Assembly: GCF_003144405.1 (NCBI RefSeq)
Contig: NZ_PENW01000018.1
Location: forward strand, 124,001-188,000
Reading direction: 5' to 3'
Length of the DNA: 64,000 bases
Origin: Proteus cibi
GTDB taxonomy: Bacteria > Pseudomonadota > Gammaproteobacteria > Enterobacterales > Enterobacteriaceae
The notes beneath the pieces were generated by a model. That model was given only the letters and a program-made list of their open reading frames with translations, ran no database searches and was not told the DNA's origin. Shown here one piece after another: positions 37,916 to 51,153 of this stretch (its first letter is position 1; the number at the start of each line of letters is the position of its first letter). The translations under genes and the position numbers were made by a program.

Positions 37916-39379
37916 TTAATCCTCGCTGAAAGATGGCTGTAACTTCGTATCTGCTAAGCGACGCGCTATTTTACCAATATTTCCAGCACCTTGAACTAAA
38001 ACAAGATCATTATCTGTTAATACTCCCGCCAATATTGATGAAATATTAGTCACATCAGAAACCCAGATAGGATCGAGCTTCCCGCGTTGGCGAATTGTTC
38101 GACAAAGTGAGCGACTATCGGCACCTGCAATAGGTGCTTCCCCAGCAGAATAAACATCGGTTAATAATAAAATATCAACCTGATTGAGAACAGTGGCAAA
38201 ATCTTCATATAAATCGCGAGTACGTGTATAACGATGAGGTTGGAAAATCATCACTAGACGTTTATCTGGCCATCCTGCTCTCGCCGCTTTAATCGTTGCA
38301 TCAACTTCTGTTGGATGGTGACCATAGTCATCCACTAGCATCACTTCACCTTCTTGACCATTAACATGCTCAAGACTGTAGTTACCTAAGAAATCAAAAC
38401 GACGTCCAGTTCCTTGGAAGTTAAGTAATGCAGCTAAAATATGTTCGTCAGCAATGCCTTCTTCTGTGGCGACAGCTACCGCAGCTGTCGCATTCAATGC
38501 GTTATGGCGACCAGGTGCATTCAATACAACTTGTAAATCTGGCATACCTTCACGAGAAATAGTGAAAAAGCCCTGAGCACCTTTTTGTTCATAATGCGTA
38601 ATACGAACATCAGCATCTTCACTAAAGCCATAAGTCGTAATATAACGCCCCACTTTAGGAATAATCGAACGAATGACATCATCATCCAAACACATCACGG
38701 CACGACCATAGAATGGTAAATTATGCAAAAAGGTAATAAACGTCTCTTTTAGATTGTCAAAATTACCGTGATATGTGTCCATATGGTCTGCTTCGATATT
38801 CGTCACGACAGCAACCATAGGTTGTAAATGTAAAAACGATGCATCGCTTTCATCAGCTTCAGCAATTAAATAACGACTGCAACCTAAGCGAGCATGAGTG
38901 CCAGCCGATTTAACCAGCCCACCATTAACAAATGTAGGATCTAAACCCGCTTGCGCATAAATATTTGAAATCATCGCTGTTGTTGTCGTTTTGCCATGCG
39001 TTCCAGCAATCGCAACACCATGACGATAACGCATCAATTCAGCCAGCATTTCAGCACGACGAATAACGGGGATACGCGCTTCTCTTGCTGCAATAATCTC
39101 CGGGTTTTCAGCACTGATTGCCGTCGAAACCACAACAACACTTGCGCCACGAATATTTTCAGGGCGATGATTAAAATAGACTGTTGCGCCTAAGGCAACG
39201 AGCTGTTGTGTGACTACGTTTGGTGCTAAATCAGAACCGCTGATTTCATAACCTTCGTTAGCCAGCACTTCAGCAATTCCACCCATACCCGCACCACCGA
39301 TGCCGATAAAGTGAATATGCTTAACTTTTCTCATTTCAGGCACAAACGATCTTAATTTTGCCAGTTGTTGTGTATTCAC
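37916..39379 (-). CDS. murC: UDP-N-acetylmuramate--L-alanine ligase
   Basis: Adds L-alanine to UDP-MurNAc, the first amino acid of the peptidoglycan stem. The 487-residue Mur ligase has the dinucleotide-like N-terminal site [17 protein letters not shown] (22-38), the ATP loop GTHGKTTT (126-133), EADESDASF and the C-terminal [10 protein letters not shown]. It follows murG after 41 bases. The expected next gene, ddlB, is absent. Confidence 0.98.
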   Translation of the reverse strand: MNTQQLAKLRSFVPEMRKVKHIHFIGIGGAGMGGIAEVLANEGYEISGSDLAPNVVTQQLVALGATVYFNHRPENIRGASVVVVSTAISAENPEIIAAREARIPVIRRAEMLAELMRYRHGVAIAGTHGKTTTTAMISNIYAQAGLDPTFVNGGLVKSAGTHARLGCSRYLIAEADESDASFLHLQPMVAVVTNIEADHMDTYHGNFDNLKETFITFLHNLPFYGRAVMCLDDDVIRSIIPKVGRYITTYGFSEDADVRITHYEQKGAQGFFTISREGMPDLQVVLNAPGRHNALNATAAVAVATEEGIADEHILAALLNFQGTGRRFDFLGNYSLEHVNGQEGEVMLVDDYGHHPTEVDATIKAARAGWPDKRLVMIFQPHRYTRTRDLYEDFATVLNQVDILLLTDVYSAGEAPIAGADSRSLCRTIRQRGKLDPIWVSDVTNISSILAGVLTDNDLVLVQGAGNIGKIARRLADTKLQPSFSED

Positions 39380-39420
39380 TATTTACTTCTTCACTCTAGG
39401 TTAATGGTTACAAGTTACGT

Positions 39421-40503
39421 TTATTTTTTTGCCACTTCGATTATCACATTCGCTACGCGCTCTGTGGCATCCGTAATCGCAACACTTTTTGCTTTCTCTG
39501 CCATCGCTAACAAGGTTTCTCTATCCCAATTTTTCAGGGTTTGTGCAATGACTTCTGGAGTTAAATCTTTTTGTTCAATAATACGCGCTGCACCTGCTTT
39601 TTCTAACGGCAGTGCATTCCAATATTGCTGTCTATCTTTGTGCTGGAAAGGAACAAAAATTGCGGGTAATCCCGCTGCGGCAATTTCGCTGACTGTTAAT
39701 GCACCTGAACGACACACAACAACATCAGCCCATTGGTAAGCTTGCGCTATATCATCAATAAATTCAGTAACTTTATATTCAGATTTAACTGAATTTTTTG
39801 CTAATTCGTTCTGATAGCGTGTTTTTGTATCACTTTCGCCACCTTTTCCTGCTTGATGCCAGATTGTAACATGTTCACCGAGTAAACCTGCAACTACGGG
39901 TAAGGTGTGATTTAAAATTCTAGCACCTTGGCTACCACCAATAATCAGGACACGAACAGGTCCTGTTCTCTCTTTTAATCGTACTGACGGTGTTTCAAGT
40001 GCCAATACATCTTCACGAACAGGATTTCCAACAACTGGAGCGTTAGGAAATGCGCCGGGAAAAGCCTGTAATACACGTTTTGCAATTTTCGATAACCAGC
40101 GATTGGTTAATCCAGCGATACCATTTTGCTCATGCAAAATAACGGGAACCCCACACATCCAAGCCGCAACACCACCGGGACCTGATACATATCCACCCAT
40201 ACCAAGTACAGCATCTGGCTGATAGCGTTTCATAATGGCGCGAGCTTGAAAAATCGCTTTAATAATACGAATAGGTGCGGCGATTAACGCTTTAATACCT
40301 TTACCACGTAAACCTGAGATACGAATAAATTCAATTTCGATACCGTGCTTAGGCACTAAATCGGCTTCCATTCTATCTGCCGTTCCTAACCATCGGATTT
40401 CCCAACCTTGGGATTGTAGATAATGAGCAACAGCCAGTCCTGGGAATACATGTCCCCCAGTACCACCAGCCATAACCATTAAACGGCGTCTACGCTCGCT
40501 CAT
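39421..40503 (-). CDS. murG: UDP-GlcNAc:lipid I N-acetylglucosaminyltransferase MurG
   Basis: Peripheral membrane GT-B glycosyltransferase making lipid II from lipid I. The 360-residue protein has the N-terminal glycine loop [15 protein letters not shown], the second loop [33 protein letters not shown], and [24 protein letters not shown] for UDP-GlcNAc binding. The start overlaps the ftsW stop by 4 bases. Confidence 0.98.
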   Translation of the reverse strand: MSERRRRLMVMAGGTGGHVFPGLAVAHYLQSQGWEIRWLGTADRMEADLVPKHGIEIEFIRISGLRGKGIKALIAAPIRIIKAIFQARAIMKRYQPDAVLGMGGYVSGPGGVAAWMCGVPVILHEQNGIAGLTNRWLSKIAKRVLQAFPGAFPNAPVVGNPVREDVLALETPSVRLKERTGPVRVLIIGGSQGARILNHTLPVVAGLLGEHVTIWHQAGKGGESDTKTRYQNELAKNSVKSEYKVTEFIDDIAQAYQWADVVVCRSGALTVSEIAAAGLPAIFVPFQHKDRQQYWNALPLEKAGAARIIEQKDLTPEVIAQTLKNWDRETLLAMAEKAKSVAITDATERVANVIIEVAKK

Positions 40504-41693
40504 TTCGGGCTCCTTACAAACGCCTGAGCTTGTGCTAGACGTGTTTCATAATCAATTCGTAATAACATCACGATGGCCGTTGACATAATAATCAAACTAG
40601 AACCACCGTAACTAATAAGAGGAAGGGTTAATCCCTTTGTTGGTAACATGCCCGCTGCTGCGCCTACATTGACCAATGATTGGAATGTAAACCAGATCCC
40701 GATAGAACAAGCTAAAAAGCCTGAAAAACGTTGTTCGAGGATCAGCGCACGTCGTCCAATTTGCATCGCGCGAAAAGCGATGAAGAATACCATTAAAAGC
40801 ACCAAAACCACACCGATATAACCAAGTTCTTCGGCGAGAATAGAGAAAATAAAGTCGGTATGTGCCTCAGGTAAATATTCTAGTTTTTGTACTGAGTTTC
40901 CTAAGCCTTGCCCAAGTAAATCACCTCGACCAAATGCCATTAGCGATTGTGTAAGCTGATAACCGCTACCAAATGGATCTTCCCAAGGCTCTAAGAAAGA
41001 AGTTATTCGTCGAACACGGTAAGGTTCAACAATAATCAACATCACAACAGCGGCAATGCCTGAACCGATAATGGCTAAGAACTGCCAAATTTTAGCGCCA
41101 GCTAAAAATAACAACGCTAATGTTGTTACGAATAAAACCACAACGGTTCCTAAGTCTGGTTGTAATAACAATAAAACAGCCAGAACTAACATCACGCCCA
41201 TCGGCTTACAGAAACCCCAAAAGTTATTTCTAACTTCTTCAACTTTTCGGACTAAATAGCTCGATAGATAACAAAACAGTGCAAGTTTTGATAATTCAGC
41301 GGGTTGAAAATTTAGTGGTCCCACAGCAATCCAGCGTGAAGCGCCATTAACTGAACTCCCAACCCCCAATACCACTAATAAAAGAAGTATCGAACCAAAC
41401 AGCATTAAGCTGCTATAACGTTGCCAAATTGCCATTGGAATGCGCATGGTGACTAACGCAATACAAAATGCGACAACGATATAGATGCCATCACGTTTAG
41501 CAAATAAGAAAGGATCTTCTGCAAGACGTTGACCAACAGGCATTGAAGCCGATGTCACCATAACAAAGCCGACAACCGCTAATCCGAAAGTAAACCAGAG
41601 CAAAGTGCGATCATACGGTACAAATGCCGTATTCTCAGTTTGATAACTGCCCACTAACCACTGTTTTAATCTTCGCATTGCGAATATGCTCAT
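40500..41693 (-). CDS. ftsW: Septal peptidoglycan glycosyltransferase FtsW
   Basis: SEDS-family polymerase that works with FtsI at the septum. The 397-residue polytopic protein has about ten membrane helices. [22 protein letters not shown] and [21 protein letters not shown] are the SEDS signatures, and the catalytic Asp belongs to the second region. [16 protein letters not shown] follows. It overlaps murD by one base and murG by four. Confidence 0.98.
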   Translation of the reverse strand: MSIFAMRRLKQWLVGSYQTENTAFVPYDRTLLWFTFGLAVVGFVMVTSASMPVGQRLAEDPFLFAKRDGIYIVVAFCIALVTMRIPMAIWQRYSSLMLFGSILLLLVVLGVGSSVNGASRWIAVGPLNFQPAELSKLALFCYLSSYLVRKVEEVRNNFWGFCKPMGVMLVLAVLLLLQPDLGTVVVLFVTTLALLFLAGAKIWQFLAIIGSGIAAVVMLIIVEPYRVRRITSFLEPWEDPFGSGYQLTQSLMAFGRGDLLGQGLGNSVQKLEYLPEAHTDFIFSILAEELGYIGVVLVLLMVFFIAFRAMQIGRRALILEQRFSGFLACSIGIWFTFQSLVNVGAAAGMLPTKGLTLPLISYGGSSLIIMSTAIVMLLRIDYETRLAQAQAFVRSPK

Positions 41694-43003
41694 CAGCCAA
41701 GCTCCCTTGCTAAACGTGCAAATTCATCACCACGTTGCTCAAAACATTTAAACTGATCTAAGCTTGCACATGCAGGCGAGAGCAACACCATATCCCCTGA
41801 TTTTACAGTAGGCGCTAAAGCTCGCATGGCTTCTTCCATTGTCACTGTTAATAAAGAAACATCTGGTCGTAGATTTGCCAATGCCTGCCCATCTTGTCCA
41901 AAACAGTACAGACGAATATTGTCACCGCTGATATAAGGCAATAAAGAAGTGAAGTCAGCCGATTTTCCGTCACCACCTAATAAAAGATGCAGTGTGCCGT
42001 CGACTTCGAGTCCTCGTAATGCGGCTTCTGTGCTTCCCACATTGGTGGCTTTCGAATCATTTATCCAACGTACATTTTGATGCGAATAAACTAATTGAAA
42101 ACGGTGAGCAAGGCCGTGATACGTTTTCAGTACTTCGATTGCGGCGGTACGAGAAATCCCTACAGCATCAGCAAGTGCTAATGCGGCTAATGCATTGGTA
42201 TAGTTATGCTGTCCTGAAAGATACATTTCAGCCGTTGAAAGGACTTTTTCACCTTTCACTTTTAAAATGCGACTGGTGTTATCAAGTTGATAGTCACCTT
42301 GTCCGACACCAAAACTAACACAACGATTATCTTTACCCGCTAAAGGTAACGTTAAGGCATCATCTTCGTTATAAACACAGGTTTTAGCGTTATTGTAGAT
42401 ACGTAGTTTGGCTTCACGGTACTGCTCTAATCCTAATGGATAGCGATTCATATGATCTTCGCTAATATTTAATACCGTTGCAGCCGCCGCTTGTAAGCTA
42501 TACGTCGTTTCTAGTTGAAAGCTCGATAGCTCTAATACATATAAATCATGAGGCTTGGTTAATAAGGTCAACGCTGGAACACCGATATTGCCCCCGACGC
42601 CAACGCGAATACCATCCGCAGTTGCCATTTCACCAACCAATGTTGTCACGGTACTCTTACCGTTAGAGCCCGTAATCGCGACAATAGGTGCTTTAGCCTC
42701 ACGGCAAAATAGTTCGATATCACCAACAATCTCAACACCATGATTTGCGGCTTCAACAAGCTCCGGTGTTGAAAGTGCAATACCGGGACTTGAGATAATT
42801 AAATCAGCATCGTTAAGCCATGCTTGATGAAAGCTACCTGTATGATATTCAACGTCAGCAGGAAGCTTATCTAAGCCTCCTGGTTTTTGGCGTGTATCAA
42901 TAACCTTAGGTGTAACACCTTGGCGGATAAAAAAGTCAACGCAGGAAAGGCCTGTTATTCCAAGCCCAACAACAACCACTTTTTTTCCCTGATAATTTGC
43001 CAT
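41693..43003 (-). CDS. murD: UDP-N-acetylmuramoyl-L-alanine--D-glutamate ligase
   Basis: Adds D-glutamate to UDP-MurNAc-L-Ala. The 436-residue protein has the N-terminal [18 protein letters not shown], the ATP loop TGSNGKST (111-118), [10 protein letters not shown], and the C-terminal domain with NDSKATN and LLLGGDGK. It is one base from mraY upstream and overlaps ftsW. Confidence 0.98.
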   Translation of the reverse strand: MANYQGKKVVVVGLGITGLSCVDFFIRQGVTPKVIDTRQKPGGLDKLPADVEYHTGSFHQAWLNDADLIISSPGIALSTPELVEAANHGVEIVGDIELFCREAKAPIVAITGSNGKSTVTTLVGEMATADGIRVGVGGNIGVPALTLLTKPHDLYVLELSSFQLETTYSLQAAAATVLNISEDHMNRYPLGLEQYREAKLRIYNNAKTCVYNEDDALTLPLAGKDNRCVSFGVGQGDYQLDNTSRILKVKGEKVLSTAEMYLSGQHNYTNALAALALADAVGISRTAAIEVLKTYHGLAHRFQLVYSHQNVRWINDSKATNVGSTEAALRGLEVDGTLHLLLGGDGKSADFTSLLPYISGDNIRLYCFGQDGQALANLRPDVSLLTVTMEEAMRALAPTVKSGDMVLLSPACASLDQFKCFEQRGDEFARLARELG

Positions 43004-43004
43004 C

Positions 43005-44087
43005 TTAACGTACCTTTAATGTCGCCAGACCAATAAGCACTAACATCAGTGAGATGATCCAGAAACGGACAATAACACGAGGTTCAGGCCAGCCTTTTAA
43101 TTCATAATGGTGATGAATTGGAGCCATACGGAAAATACGTTGACCACGTAACTTGAATGAGCCGACTTGCAAAATGACGGAAAGTGTTTCAACAACAAAT
43201 ACCCCCCCCATAATGACTAATAAGAACTCTTGGCGTAATAACACCGCAATCGTCCCTAATGCTCCCCCTAATGCAAGAGAACCTACATCGCCCATAAAGA
43301 CTTGAGCTGGGTAAGTGTTAAACCAAAGGAAACCGAGACCCGCACCAACAATAGCGGTACAGACAATCACTAATTCCCCCGCATGCATCAAATAAGGAAT
43401 TTTTAAGTAACTTGCAAAATTAACGTTACCTGTCGCCCATGCGACTAATGCAAAACCCGCGGCAACAAAAACAGTTGGCATAATGGCTAACCCATCTAAA
43501 CCATCAGTTAAGTTAACTGCGTTACTTGTTCCAACAATGACAAAATAAGCCAGTAAGATATAAAGCATACCCAATTGAGGCATGACATCTTTAAAGAATG
43601 GTACGACTAGCTGCGTTGCTGGCGTATCTTTGCCAATGGCATACATACTAAATGCCACAACAAGTGCTAATACGGACTGCCAGAAATATTTCCAACGTGC
43701 GATTAGCCCTTTGGTATCTTTACGAACCACTTTGCGATAATCATCAACAAAACCAATCACGCCATAGCCAATTAAAACCAACAACACACACCACACATAA
43801 GGGTTATCTAATCTTGCCCATAATAGTGTCGAAATAGAGATAGAGAACAGGATCATAATCCCGCCCATTGTTGGTGTACCACGTTTGCTAAAGTGCGACT
43901 CAGGTCCTTCACTACGAACCACTTGTCCAATTTGCATTTTTTGTAACCATGCAATGAGATGAGGTCCCATCCACAAAGCAATAATTAATGCCGTCAATAA
44001 ACCAACAATCGCCCTGAATGTCAGATAAGAAAACACATTAAAAAATGTATGATATTTAACCAAATATTCGGCTAGCCAAACTAACAT
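43005..44087 (-). CDS. mraY: Phospho-MurNAc-pentapeptide transferase MraY
   Basis: Inner-membrane enzyme that makes lipid I from UDP-MurNAc-pentapeptide and undecaprenyl phosphate. The 360-residue protein has ten predicted membrane helices. GTPTMGGI, the Asp-rich [22 protein letters not shown] and [12 protein letters not shown] are the conserved cytoplasmic motifs, and [12 protein letters not shown] is the HHH motif. It overlaps murF by 7 bases. Confidence 0.98.
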   Translation of the reverse strand: MLVWLAEYLVKYHTFFNVFSYLTFRAIVGLLTALIIALWMGPHLIAWLQKMQIGQVVRSEGPESHFSKRGTPTMGGIMILFSISISTLLWARLDNPYVWCVLLVLIGYGVIGFVDDYRKVVRKDTKGLIARWKYFWQSVLALVVAFSMYAIGKDTPATQLVVPFFKDVMPQLGMLYILLAYFVIVGTSNAVNLTDGLDGLAIMPTVFVAAGFALVAWATGNVNFASYLKIPYLMHAGELVIVCTAIVGAGLGFLWFNTYPAQVFMGDVGSLALGGALGTIAVLLRQEFLLVIMGGVFVVETLSVILQVGSFKLRGQRIFRMAPIHHHYELKGWPEPRVIVRFWIISLMLVLIGLATLKVR

Positions 44088-45463
44088 TCAAAGCACTCCT
44101 TTAATGCGTTCACGATATCTTCCATCGCGGAGCTTCGTGAACCTTTTACTAAAACTGAAACAATATCATGCTGCTGTAATAATGGGATTAATTGAGCAAG
44201 TAAGTCGGCTTTAAATGCAAAATGCTGACCACCTTGATTTTCATCACTAATAAAATGGCTGTGATGCCCAACAGTAAAGACACTATCAATACCTGCATTG
44301 TGAGCAAAACGCCCCACATCTCGGTGACATTTTTCTGAATCTTTACCTAATTCAGCCATATCCCCTGCAACAAAAATTTTATATCCCGGTAATTGAGAAA
44401 GCACTTGCAAACCCGCAATCATCGAGCCATCGTTCGCATTGTAAGTGTCATCTAACACCATTTTTCCTGACGTTAACTCGACAGGGTACAATCTTCCCGG
44501 CACCGCTTTTAATGTCGATAAACCAAGGCGAATATCTTCAAGCGTTGCACCCGCAGATAGCGCAAGTGCACTTGAGGCTAAAGCATTTGCAATATTATGA
44601 CGACCGGGTAATGGAAGAGTGACGTCAACACAACCTTCAGGTGTATGTAAGGTGAAGTTTGTGATGAATTGCTTAACGACAATCTCGGTAGGATAAAAAT
44701 CTGCATTGCGTTGTGCTGATAAAGAGAACGACCATTGTGTTTGACGCGCATTTAAATGATGTTGCCACAGAGGTAAGTCATTACTATCAAGATTAATAAT
44801 GGCTGTACCTTGCTCTTTTAAATGCGTGAAAATTTCACCTTTAGCCTGAGCAATACCTTCCAGTGAGCCAAAACCTTCGATGTGCGCCGAAAAGAGGTTG
44901 TTTACCAATGCACTATCTGGTTTTACCATATTTACGGTATAAGCGATTTCACCGATATGGTTTGCACCTAATTCAATAACCGCAAAACGATGTTCAGGTG
45001 TTAAACGAAAAAGCGTTAAAGGAACGCCAATATCGTTATTTAAATTGCCATGGGTATATAAAGTTTCACCACAGTGACGCAAAATAGAAGCGGTCATCTC
45101 TTTAACGGAAGTTTTCCCAGAAGAGCCTGTCAGTGCAACAATCTTGGCGTGGCTTAACGAACGAATATGTGCTGCAATCTCACCCATTGCTAGATGAGTA
45201 TCTTTCACGATAATTTGTGGGCAATCAATTTCGATTTCGCGATTGACTAAAACCGCAACAGCGCCCTTTTCTTTTACATCAGCAATAAAATCATGCGCAT
45301 CAAAACGCTCGCCCGCTAATGCAATAAACAAACAATCTTCATCAATTTTACGACTATCTGTTGAAATCGATTTGATGATAAGCTGATCCGCTTGGCTTTG
45401 AGCGATATGGCTCAATGTGCCTTTGCTAATTTGTGCAATATTTCCTAAAGACAGAGGGATCAT
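44081..45463 (-). CDS. murF: UDP-MurNAc-tripeptide--D-alanyl-D-alanine ligase
   Basis: Adds D-Ala-D-Ala to the UDP-MurNAc-tripeptide. The 460-residue Mur ligase has the ATP loop TGSSGKTS (112-119), [25 protein letters not shown] and [11 protein letters not shown]. Its D-Ala-D-Ala substrate must come from a Ddl ligase encoded elsewhere, because ddlB is missing from this cluster. It overlaps murE by 4 bases. Confidence 0.98.
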   Translation of the reverse strand: MIPLSLGNIAQISKGTLSHIAQSQADQLIIKSISTDSRKIDEDCLFIALAGERFDAHDFIADVKEKGAVAVLVNREIEIDCPQIIVKDTHLAMGEIAAHIRSLSHAKIVALTGSSGKTSVKEMTASILRHCGETLYTHGNLNNDIGVPLTLFRLTPEHRFAVIELGANHIGEIAYTVNMVKPDSALVNNLFSAHIEGFGSLEGIAQAKGEIFTHLKEQGTAIINLDSNDLPLWQHHLNARQTQWSFSLSAQRNADFYPTEIVVKQFITNFTLHTPEGCVDVTLPLPGRHNIANALASSALALSAGATLEDIRLGLSTLKAVPGRLYPVELTSGKMVLDDTYNANDGSMIAGLQVLSQLPGYKIFVAGDMAELGKDSEKCHRDVGRFAHNAGIDSVFTVGHHSHFISDENQGGQHFAFKADLLAQLIPLLQQHDIVSVLVKGSRSSAMEDIVNALKECFEC

Positions 45464-46947
45464 GCTATCACCCCCAATAACCGCGCAACGGTTAATCTGT
45501 CTGAGTAATCAAGGCGACGCGAGCCAACCAATTGATAATCTTCATGCCCTTTACCTGCGACTAAAATCATATCATTAGTATCTGCTTGCATAATCACGTT
45601 AGTGACCGCTTCAGCACGTCCTTCAATCGCAATCGCACGACCTGGGTCCATTAAACCCGAAAGAATATCTTGAATGATTGCCTGAGGCTCTTCACTACGA
45701 GGATTGTCATCAGTGATAACAACTTTATCAGCGAGCTCTTCTGCCACGGCACCCATTAGTGGGCGCTTACCTTTGTCTCTATCTCCGCCACAACCAAATA
45801 CACACCACAGTTTACCTGTGCAGTGTAAACGAGCCGCTTGCAGTGCTTTCTCTAAAGCATCTGGAGTATGTGCATAATCGACAATAACCGTAGGGCGATT
45901 ATCCGCGCTAAATACTTCCATGCGTCCGCAAACAGGTGTGAGTAAAGATGATGCTTCAATAACCGCATCTAATGGATATTCAAGTGCTAATAATGTCGCT
46001 AAAGCACATAAAAGGTTGCTGACATTAAATGCCCCCATTAATGGGCTTTCAATTACACCCTCACCCCAGCTAGAACTAAAGTGAATCGTTGCACCCGCAT
46101 CATGATAATGAACACGGGTTGTTTTCACAAAACGGCCTTGCCAGTTTTGTGGCAATGTATTTTCCATTGTCACAGCAACAGCATCAGGTAAACGAGATAA
46201 CCATTTTTGACCAACCGCATCATCCGCATTAATGATTTTTTCACCACTATGATGAGTGGAAAATAGTAACCATTTTGCTTCTTCGTAGTTAGCCATATCA
46301 CCATGATAATCAAGATGATCACGACTTAGATTCGTAAATACGCTCGCCACAAAAGGCAATGCACTGACACGACCTTGAACTAAACCATGAGAAGAAACTT
46401 CCATCGCGGTCAATGTCGCGCCTTGATTTAATAATTGCTGTAACTCTAATTGAATATCAACCGCAGAGCCTGTGGTGTTCATCGCAGGAACAACATGACC
46501 TAAAAGTCCATTTCCTACTGTTCCCATCACAGCACTTGTTTCACCTAAACCTTGCGCCCACTGTGCTAACAATTGTGTTGTTGTCGTTTTTCCGTTAGTC
46601 CCAGTAACACCTATCAGCTTCAGCTTTTCCGCAGGTTGATGATAAAAATGCCCCGCTAACTTTGATAACTCGGCATTAAGATTATCAATATAAATAACTG
46701 GAATACCGTGGCTTTCACGGATTTCACCATGCGTTGCAACATCTTGTGCTTCCGCTAATACCGCTGAAACACCTTGAGCAATTGCTTGAGGAATATAGCG
46801 TCTACCATCAGTTTCATGACCTTTAATGGCGATAAAAAGATCACCGCTCGCCGCTTTTCGGCTGTCGAGTGTCATGTCTTTGAGCATCAAAGACGGTGCT
46901 TGTATCCCGAGTGCCCTTAATAGGTCACTTAAGTTAGGATCGGCCAC
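45460..46947 (-). CDS. murE: UDP-MurNAc-L-Ala-D-Glu--meso-diaminopimelate ligase
   Basis: Adds meso-diaminopimelate to the stem peptide. The 495-residue protein has the ATP loop TGTNGKTTT (115-123), the substrate segment [17 protein letters not shown], and the DNPR motif (414-417) that selects meso-DAP over lysine. It overlaps ftsI by 14 bases and murF by four. Confidence 0.98.
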   Translation of the reverse strand: MADPNLSDLLRALGIQAPSLMLKDMTLDSRKAASGDLFIAIKGHETDGRRYIPQAIAQGVSAVLAEAQDVATHGEIRESHGIPVIYIDNLNAELSKLAGHFYHQPAEKLKLIGVTGTNGKTTTTQLLAQWAQGLGETSAVMGTVGNGLLGHVVPAMNTTGSAVDIQLELQQLLNQGATLTAMEVSSHGLVQGRVSALPFVASVFTNLSRDHLDYHGDMANYEEAKWLLFSTHHSGEKIINADDAVGQKWLSRLPDAVAVTMENTLPQNWQGRFVKTTRVHYHDAGATIHFSSSWGEGVIESPLMGAFNVSNLLCALATLLALEYPLDAVIEASSLLTPVCGRMEVFSADNRPTVIVDYAHTPDALEKALQAARLHCTGKLWCVFGCGGDRDKGKRPLMGAVAEELADKVVITDDNPRSEEPQAIIQDILSGLMDPGRAIAIEGRAEAVTNVIMQADTNDMILVAGKGHEDYQLVGSRRLDYSDRLTVARLLGVIA

Positions 46948-48730
46948 TTGTATCCTCTTCTTTTTTAATTACAAATTCATTTTTATCGTCTGGCGTTAAT
47001 GCATCAGGTTCTACGTTCATTGTACGTAAAACCGCGCCCATGATTGCGCCAAACACCGGTGCAGAAACTGCCCCACCATAGTACTTCCCTGCTTTGGGTT
47101 CATTGATTACGACAACCAATGCAAAACGAGGGCGACTTGCAGGAGCAACACCCGCCGCATAAGAGATATATTGATTGATATATTTTCCGTCTGGTCCTAC
47201 TTTCTTCGCTGTCCCGGTTTTAATGGCAACACGATAACCTTTAATTGCCGCACTCACACCACCACCACCGGGCAATGCAACGCTTTCCATCATATGAACG
47301 ACAGTTCTCATCACTGGCTCGGGAAAGACACGAGTTCCTGGTACTGGAGGATCAACTTTTGTAATAGAAAGAGGACGGTAAATACCAAAACTACCAATCG
47401 TTGCGTAGACACGCGCTAACTGTAACGGCGTTACCATTAGCCCATATCCGAAAGAGAAGGTGGCCCTTTCAAGATCGGACCACCGTTGTTTTTTTATTGG
47501 AAATATGCCACTACTTTCGCCAACTAGCCCCAAGTTAGTTGGCTTCCCGAATCCAAATCGTGAATAGACATCCACAAGTTCGGATGCAGGCATCGCTAAC
47601 GCCAGTCGTGAAACACCAACGTTACTCGATTTCTGTAATATTCCTGTTATCGACAGTTCATGATATAACGCCACATCTTTGATTTGATGTCCACTAATTC
47701 GATAAGGAACCGTATTAATAACGCTATTTTCTTGAATAATATGATTGTGAAGCGCACTCATCACAACCATTGGTTTTACGGTAGAACCTGGTTCAAAAAT
47801 ATCGGTGATAGCACGATTACGCATCGCGTCTTTAGGTGTCCCCGTTAAATTATTTGGGTTGTACGATGGACTGTTAGCCATCGCCAGCACTTCACCGGTA
47901 TTCACATCAACTAAAACAGCGGTTCCCGATTCTGCTTTATTCTTAATAACAGCATTGGTTAATTCGCGGTAAACCACAGATTGCAATCGTTCATCAATAC
48001 TTAACATCAGGTTATGAGCGGCTTGGCTGTCCGTTTGAGCGATATTTTCAATAACACGGTTAAAACCATCTTTACGAACAACACGCTCACCAGGGGCACC
48101 TGTCAGCCACTGGTTAAAGCTTTTTTCAACCCCTTCAATACCATCACCATCAATGTTTGTTACACCGATGATGTGAGCGGTTACTTCACCTGATGGGTAA
48201 TAGCGTTTTGATTCTTGGCGCATATTAATCCCAGTGATTTTTAGCTTACTAATATAATCACTAATTTCAGGATTCACTTGCCGAGCTAAATAGATAAAAC
48301 GCGCAGAAGGTGTTGCGACAATTTTTTGCTCAATTTGATTCACTGGCATCTTCAATGCATCAGCAAGTGCTAACCAACGAGAGTCCGTCATATCAGGATT
48401 AGCATCTAATACAACTTTAGGATCTGCCCAAATAGCGAAAACGGGCACGCTAACGGCAAGAGGTCTGCCCATTCTATCGCTGATCATGCCTCTTGCTGTT
48501 GGGACTTTTTGCACACGGAGAGAACGCATATCCCCTTCACGAATAAGGGGATCAGGATTAATAATCTGTAAATAGGCGACACGGATTAATAGCGCGGCTA
48601 AAGCGATACCAATACCACCGCAAAGCAACGCAAAACGCCAACTCACAAATCCTGTTTTTTCTTCAGGCTTGCGTAGTTTGGCATTTGACTTTGTCTTGGC
48701 TTTCGCTTTTGCCGAACGTGAAAATTTCAT
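46934..48730 (-). CDS. ftsI: Peptidoglycan D,D-transpeptidase FtsI (PBP3)
   Basis: Septal transpeptidase and beta-lactam target. The 598-residue protein has a basic cytoplasmic tail, a membrane helix ([21 protein letters not shown], about 33-53) and a pedestal domain. The penicillin-binding domain has STVK (S316, K319), SSN (368-370) and KTGT (504-507). These active-site motifs are all intact. It overlaps murE and is 11 bases from ftsL. Confidence 0.98.
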   Translation of the reverse strand: MKFSRSAKAKAKTKSNAKLRKPEEKTGFVSWRFALLCGGIGIALAALLIRVAYLQIINPDPLIREGDMRSLRVQKVPTARGMISDRMGRPLAVSVPVFAIWADPKVVLDANPDMTDSRWLALADALKMPVNQIEQKIVATPSARFIYLARQVNPEISDYISKLKITGINMRQESKRYYPSGEVTAHIIGVTNIDGDGIEGVEKSFNQWLTGAPGERVVRKDGFNRVIENIAQTDSQAAHNLMLSIDERLQSVVYRELTNAVIKNKAESGTAVLVDVNTGEVLAMANSPSYNPNNLTGTPKDAMRNRAITDIFEPGSTVKPMVVMSALHNHIIQENSVINTVPYRISGHQIKDVALYHELSITGILQKSSNVGVSRLALAMPASELVDVYSRFGFGKPTNLGLVGESSGIFPIKKQRWSDLERATFSFGYGLMVTPLQLARVYATIGSFGIYRPLSITKVDPPVPGTRVFPEPVMRTVVHMMESVALPGGGGVSAAIKGYRVAIKTGTAKKVGPDGKYINQYISYAAGVAPASRPRFALVVVINEPKAGKYYGGAVSAPVFGAIMGAVLRTMNVEPDALTPDDKNEFVIKKEEDTSGRS

Positions 48731-48741
48731 ACTTGCCTTAA

Positions 48742-49059
48742 TTATTTAGTAACCACGATGTTCTCTTTTGTTGGGTCAACATGGATCATCCCCAAACTAT
48801 CACTTGAAAAACGCTCTACTCGGCTATGGTCTGCCAGCGCATTTTCTTCAAGAATGAGATTGCGCCATTCGATCTCCAATACGTTTTTTTCCAGCACTAA
48901 ACGTTCTTTCTCTGCTGTCAATAAACGAGTTTTATGTGCTGTCGTCACGACATACACCGCAGAAATAATCACAGCAATCAGTAAACATACAGGCAATTTG
49001 CCATGACGCAGTAAATCCTGCCCTATAACTCCCGGTAGTGAGTGTCGTTCAGTAGACAT
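48742..49059 (-). CDS. ftsL: Cell division protein FtsL
   Basis: Small bitopic divisome protein forming a complex with FtsB and FtsQ. The 105-residue protein has a membrane helix ([19 protein letters not shown], about 18-36). A coiled coil ([20 protein letters not shown]) follows, then the C-terminal [19 protein letters not shown] typical of FtsL. It begins directly after rsmH. Confidence 0.96.
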   Translation of the reverse strand: MSTERHSLPGVIGQDLLRHGKLPVCLLIAVIISAVYVVTTAHKTRLLTAEKERLVLEKNVLEIEWRNLILEENALADHSRVERFSSDSLGMIHVDPTKENIVVTK

Positions 49060-50007
49060 TTATTCCTCAATACGTTGTGCTACACGCAATACAGAGCTTC
49101 GTGCTCGTGGGTTTTCTTCAACTTCTACGCCTGTCGGTTTCATTTTGTGAATACTCGATAAGCGAGCACTTCCTAACTCTTTTATCTGCGCTTCTGTGAG
49201 AGGAATACCCGCAGGAACCACAGGTCCTTTGCTTTCATCTCGAATAAAACGTTTCACCAATCGATCTTCCAACGAATGGAAACTAATGACTGACAAACGT
49301 CCTTCAGGTGCTAAAACAGAAACTGCGCCTTTTAATGCTTTTTCAATTTCATCTAATTCGCTATTGATATAGATGCGAATTGCCTGAAAACTGCGTGTTG
49401 CTGGGTGTTTATGTCGCTCTTTTACTGGGCTTGCATCGCTAATTAAATCAGCTAATTGCTTGGTTCTCGTCAAAGGCTCTTCTGTTTTGTTACGTGCAAC
49501 AATGGCACGAGCAATACGCTTAGCAAAACGTTCTTCACCAAATGTTTTTAATACCCATGTAATGTCGTCTTCTTCTGCTGTCATCAGCCATTGAGCGGCT
49601 GATTGCCCTGATGTTGGGTCCATACGCATATCAAGAGGTCCATCACGCATAAAAGAGAAGCCACGTTCAGGATCATCAAGTTGAGGAGAAGAAACACCTA
49701 AATCCAGTAATACGCCGTCAATTTTTCCAGCTAAACCAAGCTCATTAACATACTGTTCAATATTTGAAAAAGGCCCATGAACAATAGAAAATCGAGCATC
49801 ATCAATTTCATTAGCAACCGCAATGGCTTGTGGATCTCTGTCTATCGCAATTAAGCGACCTTGCTCTCCCAGTTGCGATAAAATGAGACGAGAGTGCCCC
49901 CCGCGACCAAATGTTCCGTCGATATAGATACCTGAAGGTTTAATATTCAGGCCATTCACTGCTTCATCCAGTAGTACGCTGGTATGACTAAAATTATTTG
50001 TTGTCAT
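49060..50007 (-). CDS. rsmH: 16S rRNA m4C1402 methyltransferase RsmH
   Basis: SAM-dependent enzyme that N4-methylates C1402 in the 16S rRNA decoding centre. The 315-residue protein has [13 protein letters not shown], the SAM site [36 protein letters not shown] and [13 protein letters not shown]. It was formerly called MraW. It is the second gene of the dcw cluster, 3 bases after mraZ. Confidence 0.98.
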   Translation of the reverse strand: MTTNNFSHTSVLLDEAVNGLNIKPSGIYIDGTFGRGGHSRLILSQLGEQGRLIAIDRDPQAIAVANEIDDARFSIVHGPFSNIEQYVNELGLAGKIDGVLLDLGVSSPQLDDPERGFSFMRDGPLDMRMDPTSGQSAAQWLMTAEEDDITWVLKTFGEERFAKRIARAIVARNKTEEPLTRTKQLADLISDASPVKERHKHPATRSFQAIRIYINSELDEIEKALKGAVSVLAPEGRLSVISFHSLEDRLVKRFIRDESKGPVVPAGIPLTEAQIKELGSARLSSIHKMKPTGVEVEENPRARSSVLRVAQRIEE

Positions 50008-50010
50008 TAT

Positions 50011-50469
50011 TTAAAGTGATAAATCCAATAGTCGTGTCGATAACGGTTCCTGTGAGGTTTGCTCGGCGACAATGTCTTTTTCGATCTGTTTGTACCAGAC
50101 CTGTTCATCCCACAATTCAAATTTATTGAATTGACCGACTAACATGACCTCTTTTGTTAGCCCCGCATGCTGTCTTAGCGTGCTAGCTAACAAAAGACGT
50201 CCTGCGCTATCCATTTGGCATTCGCTGGCGTGACCTAATAACAAACGTTGAACTCGACGTTCCGATGGGTTCATGGAGGACAAAGCCGCTAATTTTAACT
50301 CAATCTTTTCCCATTCTGGAAGGGTATAAAGCAATAAACACGGCTGATTGAGATCAATGGTACAAACCATTTGACCTTCAGAAATCTCACTCAGCGTTGT
50401 TCGATAACGGGAAGGAACTGTTATTCGCCCTTTGCTGTCAAGATTAACGAGTGTTGCTCCACGAAACAT
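50011..50469 (-). CDS. mraZ: Transcriptional regulator MraZ
   Basis: AbrB-like regulator that binds upstream repeats and represses the dcw operon. I take the start at 50469 ([15 protein letters not shown]), which has GGGGG 8 bases upstream and matches E. coli MraZ (152 residues). An ATG two codons earlier is too close to that site. Two DxxxR-type repeats are visible ([14 protein letters not shown] and [14 protein letters not shown]), with GHASECQ between them. It is the first gene of the cluster. Confidence 0.96.
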   Translation of the reverse strand: MFRGATLVNLDSKGRITVPSRYRTTLSEISEGQMVCTIDLNQPCLLLYTLPEWEKIELKLAALSSMNPSERRVQRLLLGHASECQMDSAGRLLLASTLRQHAGLTKEVMLVGQFNKFELWDEQVWYKQIEKDIVAEQTSQEPLSTRLLDLSL

Positions 50470-50496
50470 CCTCATTACCCCCAGCTTTGTAATTTA

Positions 50497-50558
50497 CACC
50501 ACATTATCCCACAAATCCCCACAAATAGAGTTTACGGATGGTATGAAAACGTTGTCAA
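50497..50558 (-). promoter_or_regulatory. dcw promoter (Pmra) and MraZ operator
   Basis: On the minus strand TTGACA (50553-50558) and TAAACT (50529-50534) are 18 bases apart. Directly downstream are three direct repeats, TGGGG, TGGGA and TGGTG (50517-50521, 50507-50511, 50497-50501), spaced exactly 10 bases. This is the known MraZ box pattern. Confidence 0.85.
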
Positions 50559-51083
50559 GCCAGATATAGGAAGCTTTATTTATATTTACAGTAATTTGAT
50601 CAGCACACCGAAATGTTTAAATTATCGACAAAAAGAAAAAAGAAAATATTAACACTATGATTAATAGAGGTTATTTTTTAAATTCTTTTTTTAATCACGA
50701 AAAGTAATTATTTATAGCGATTACAAGGAAGAAAACCAGATAAAGAAATCATAATAAGTAAATCATGATTTTTATGATAAAAAACTAATTTATTGCAGTT
50801 CATTTACCTTTAGCCAACATAATAATTTGAGGTTGCTTTTATATAATTCCAAATAGCAAGACGAAAAAAAATAATTCAATATCATAAAGATAGTTATTTA
50901 TTTTTTTCCAAAGCGTCCAAAAATAAAATTAATTACTCATTAAATTTAAGCAGTACCACTTATCGATATTTCAAAATTTAACCTACTCACCTAGTGAAAT
51001 TCGAAAAATAGTAAAAAAAGGCTTAAGATTAATCTCAAATTTAATATTCTCTAAGCAATTCGACATTCTTAAATCAAATAAAA
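50559..51083. other. AT-rich region between Pmra and the cra terminator
   Basis: About 520 noncoding bases, very AT-rich. I see no ORF, operator or RNA element that I can support. Confidence 0.5.
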
Positions 51084-51115
51084 CATCCCCGTTTTAATTT
51101 AATAAAACAGGGATG
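51084..51115 (-). terminator. Terminator of cra
   Basis: 13-bp stem with one mismatch (51084-51096 with 51103-51115), 6-nt loop, followed on the minus strand by TTTTATTT. It is about 40 bases past the cra stop. Confidence 0.7.
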
Positions 51116-51153
51116 AGTATAAATGCAGATAATTACCAACTGAGCGAGATCAA

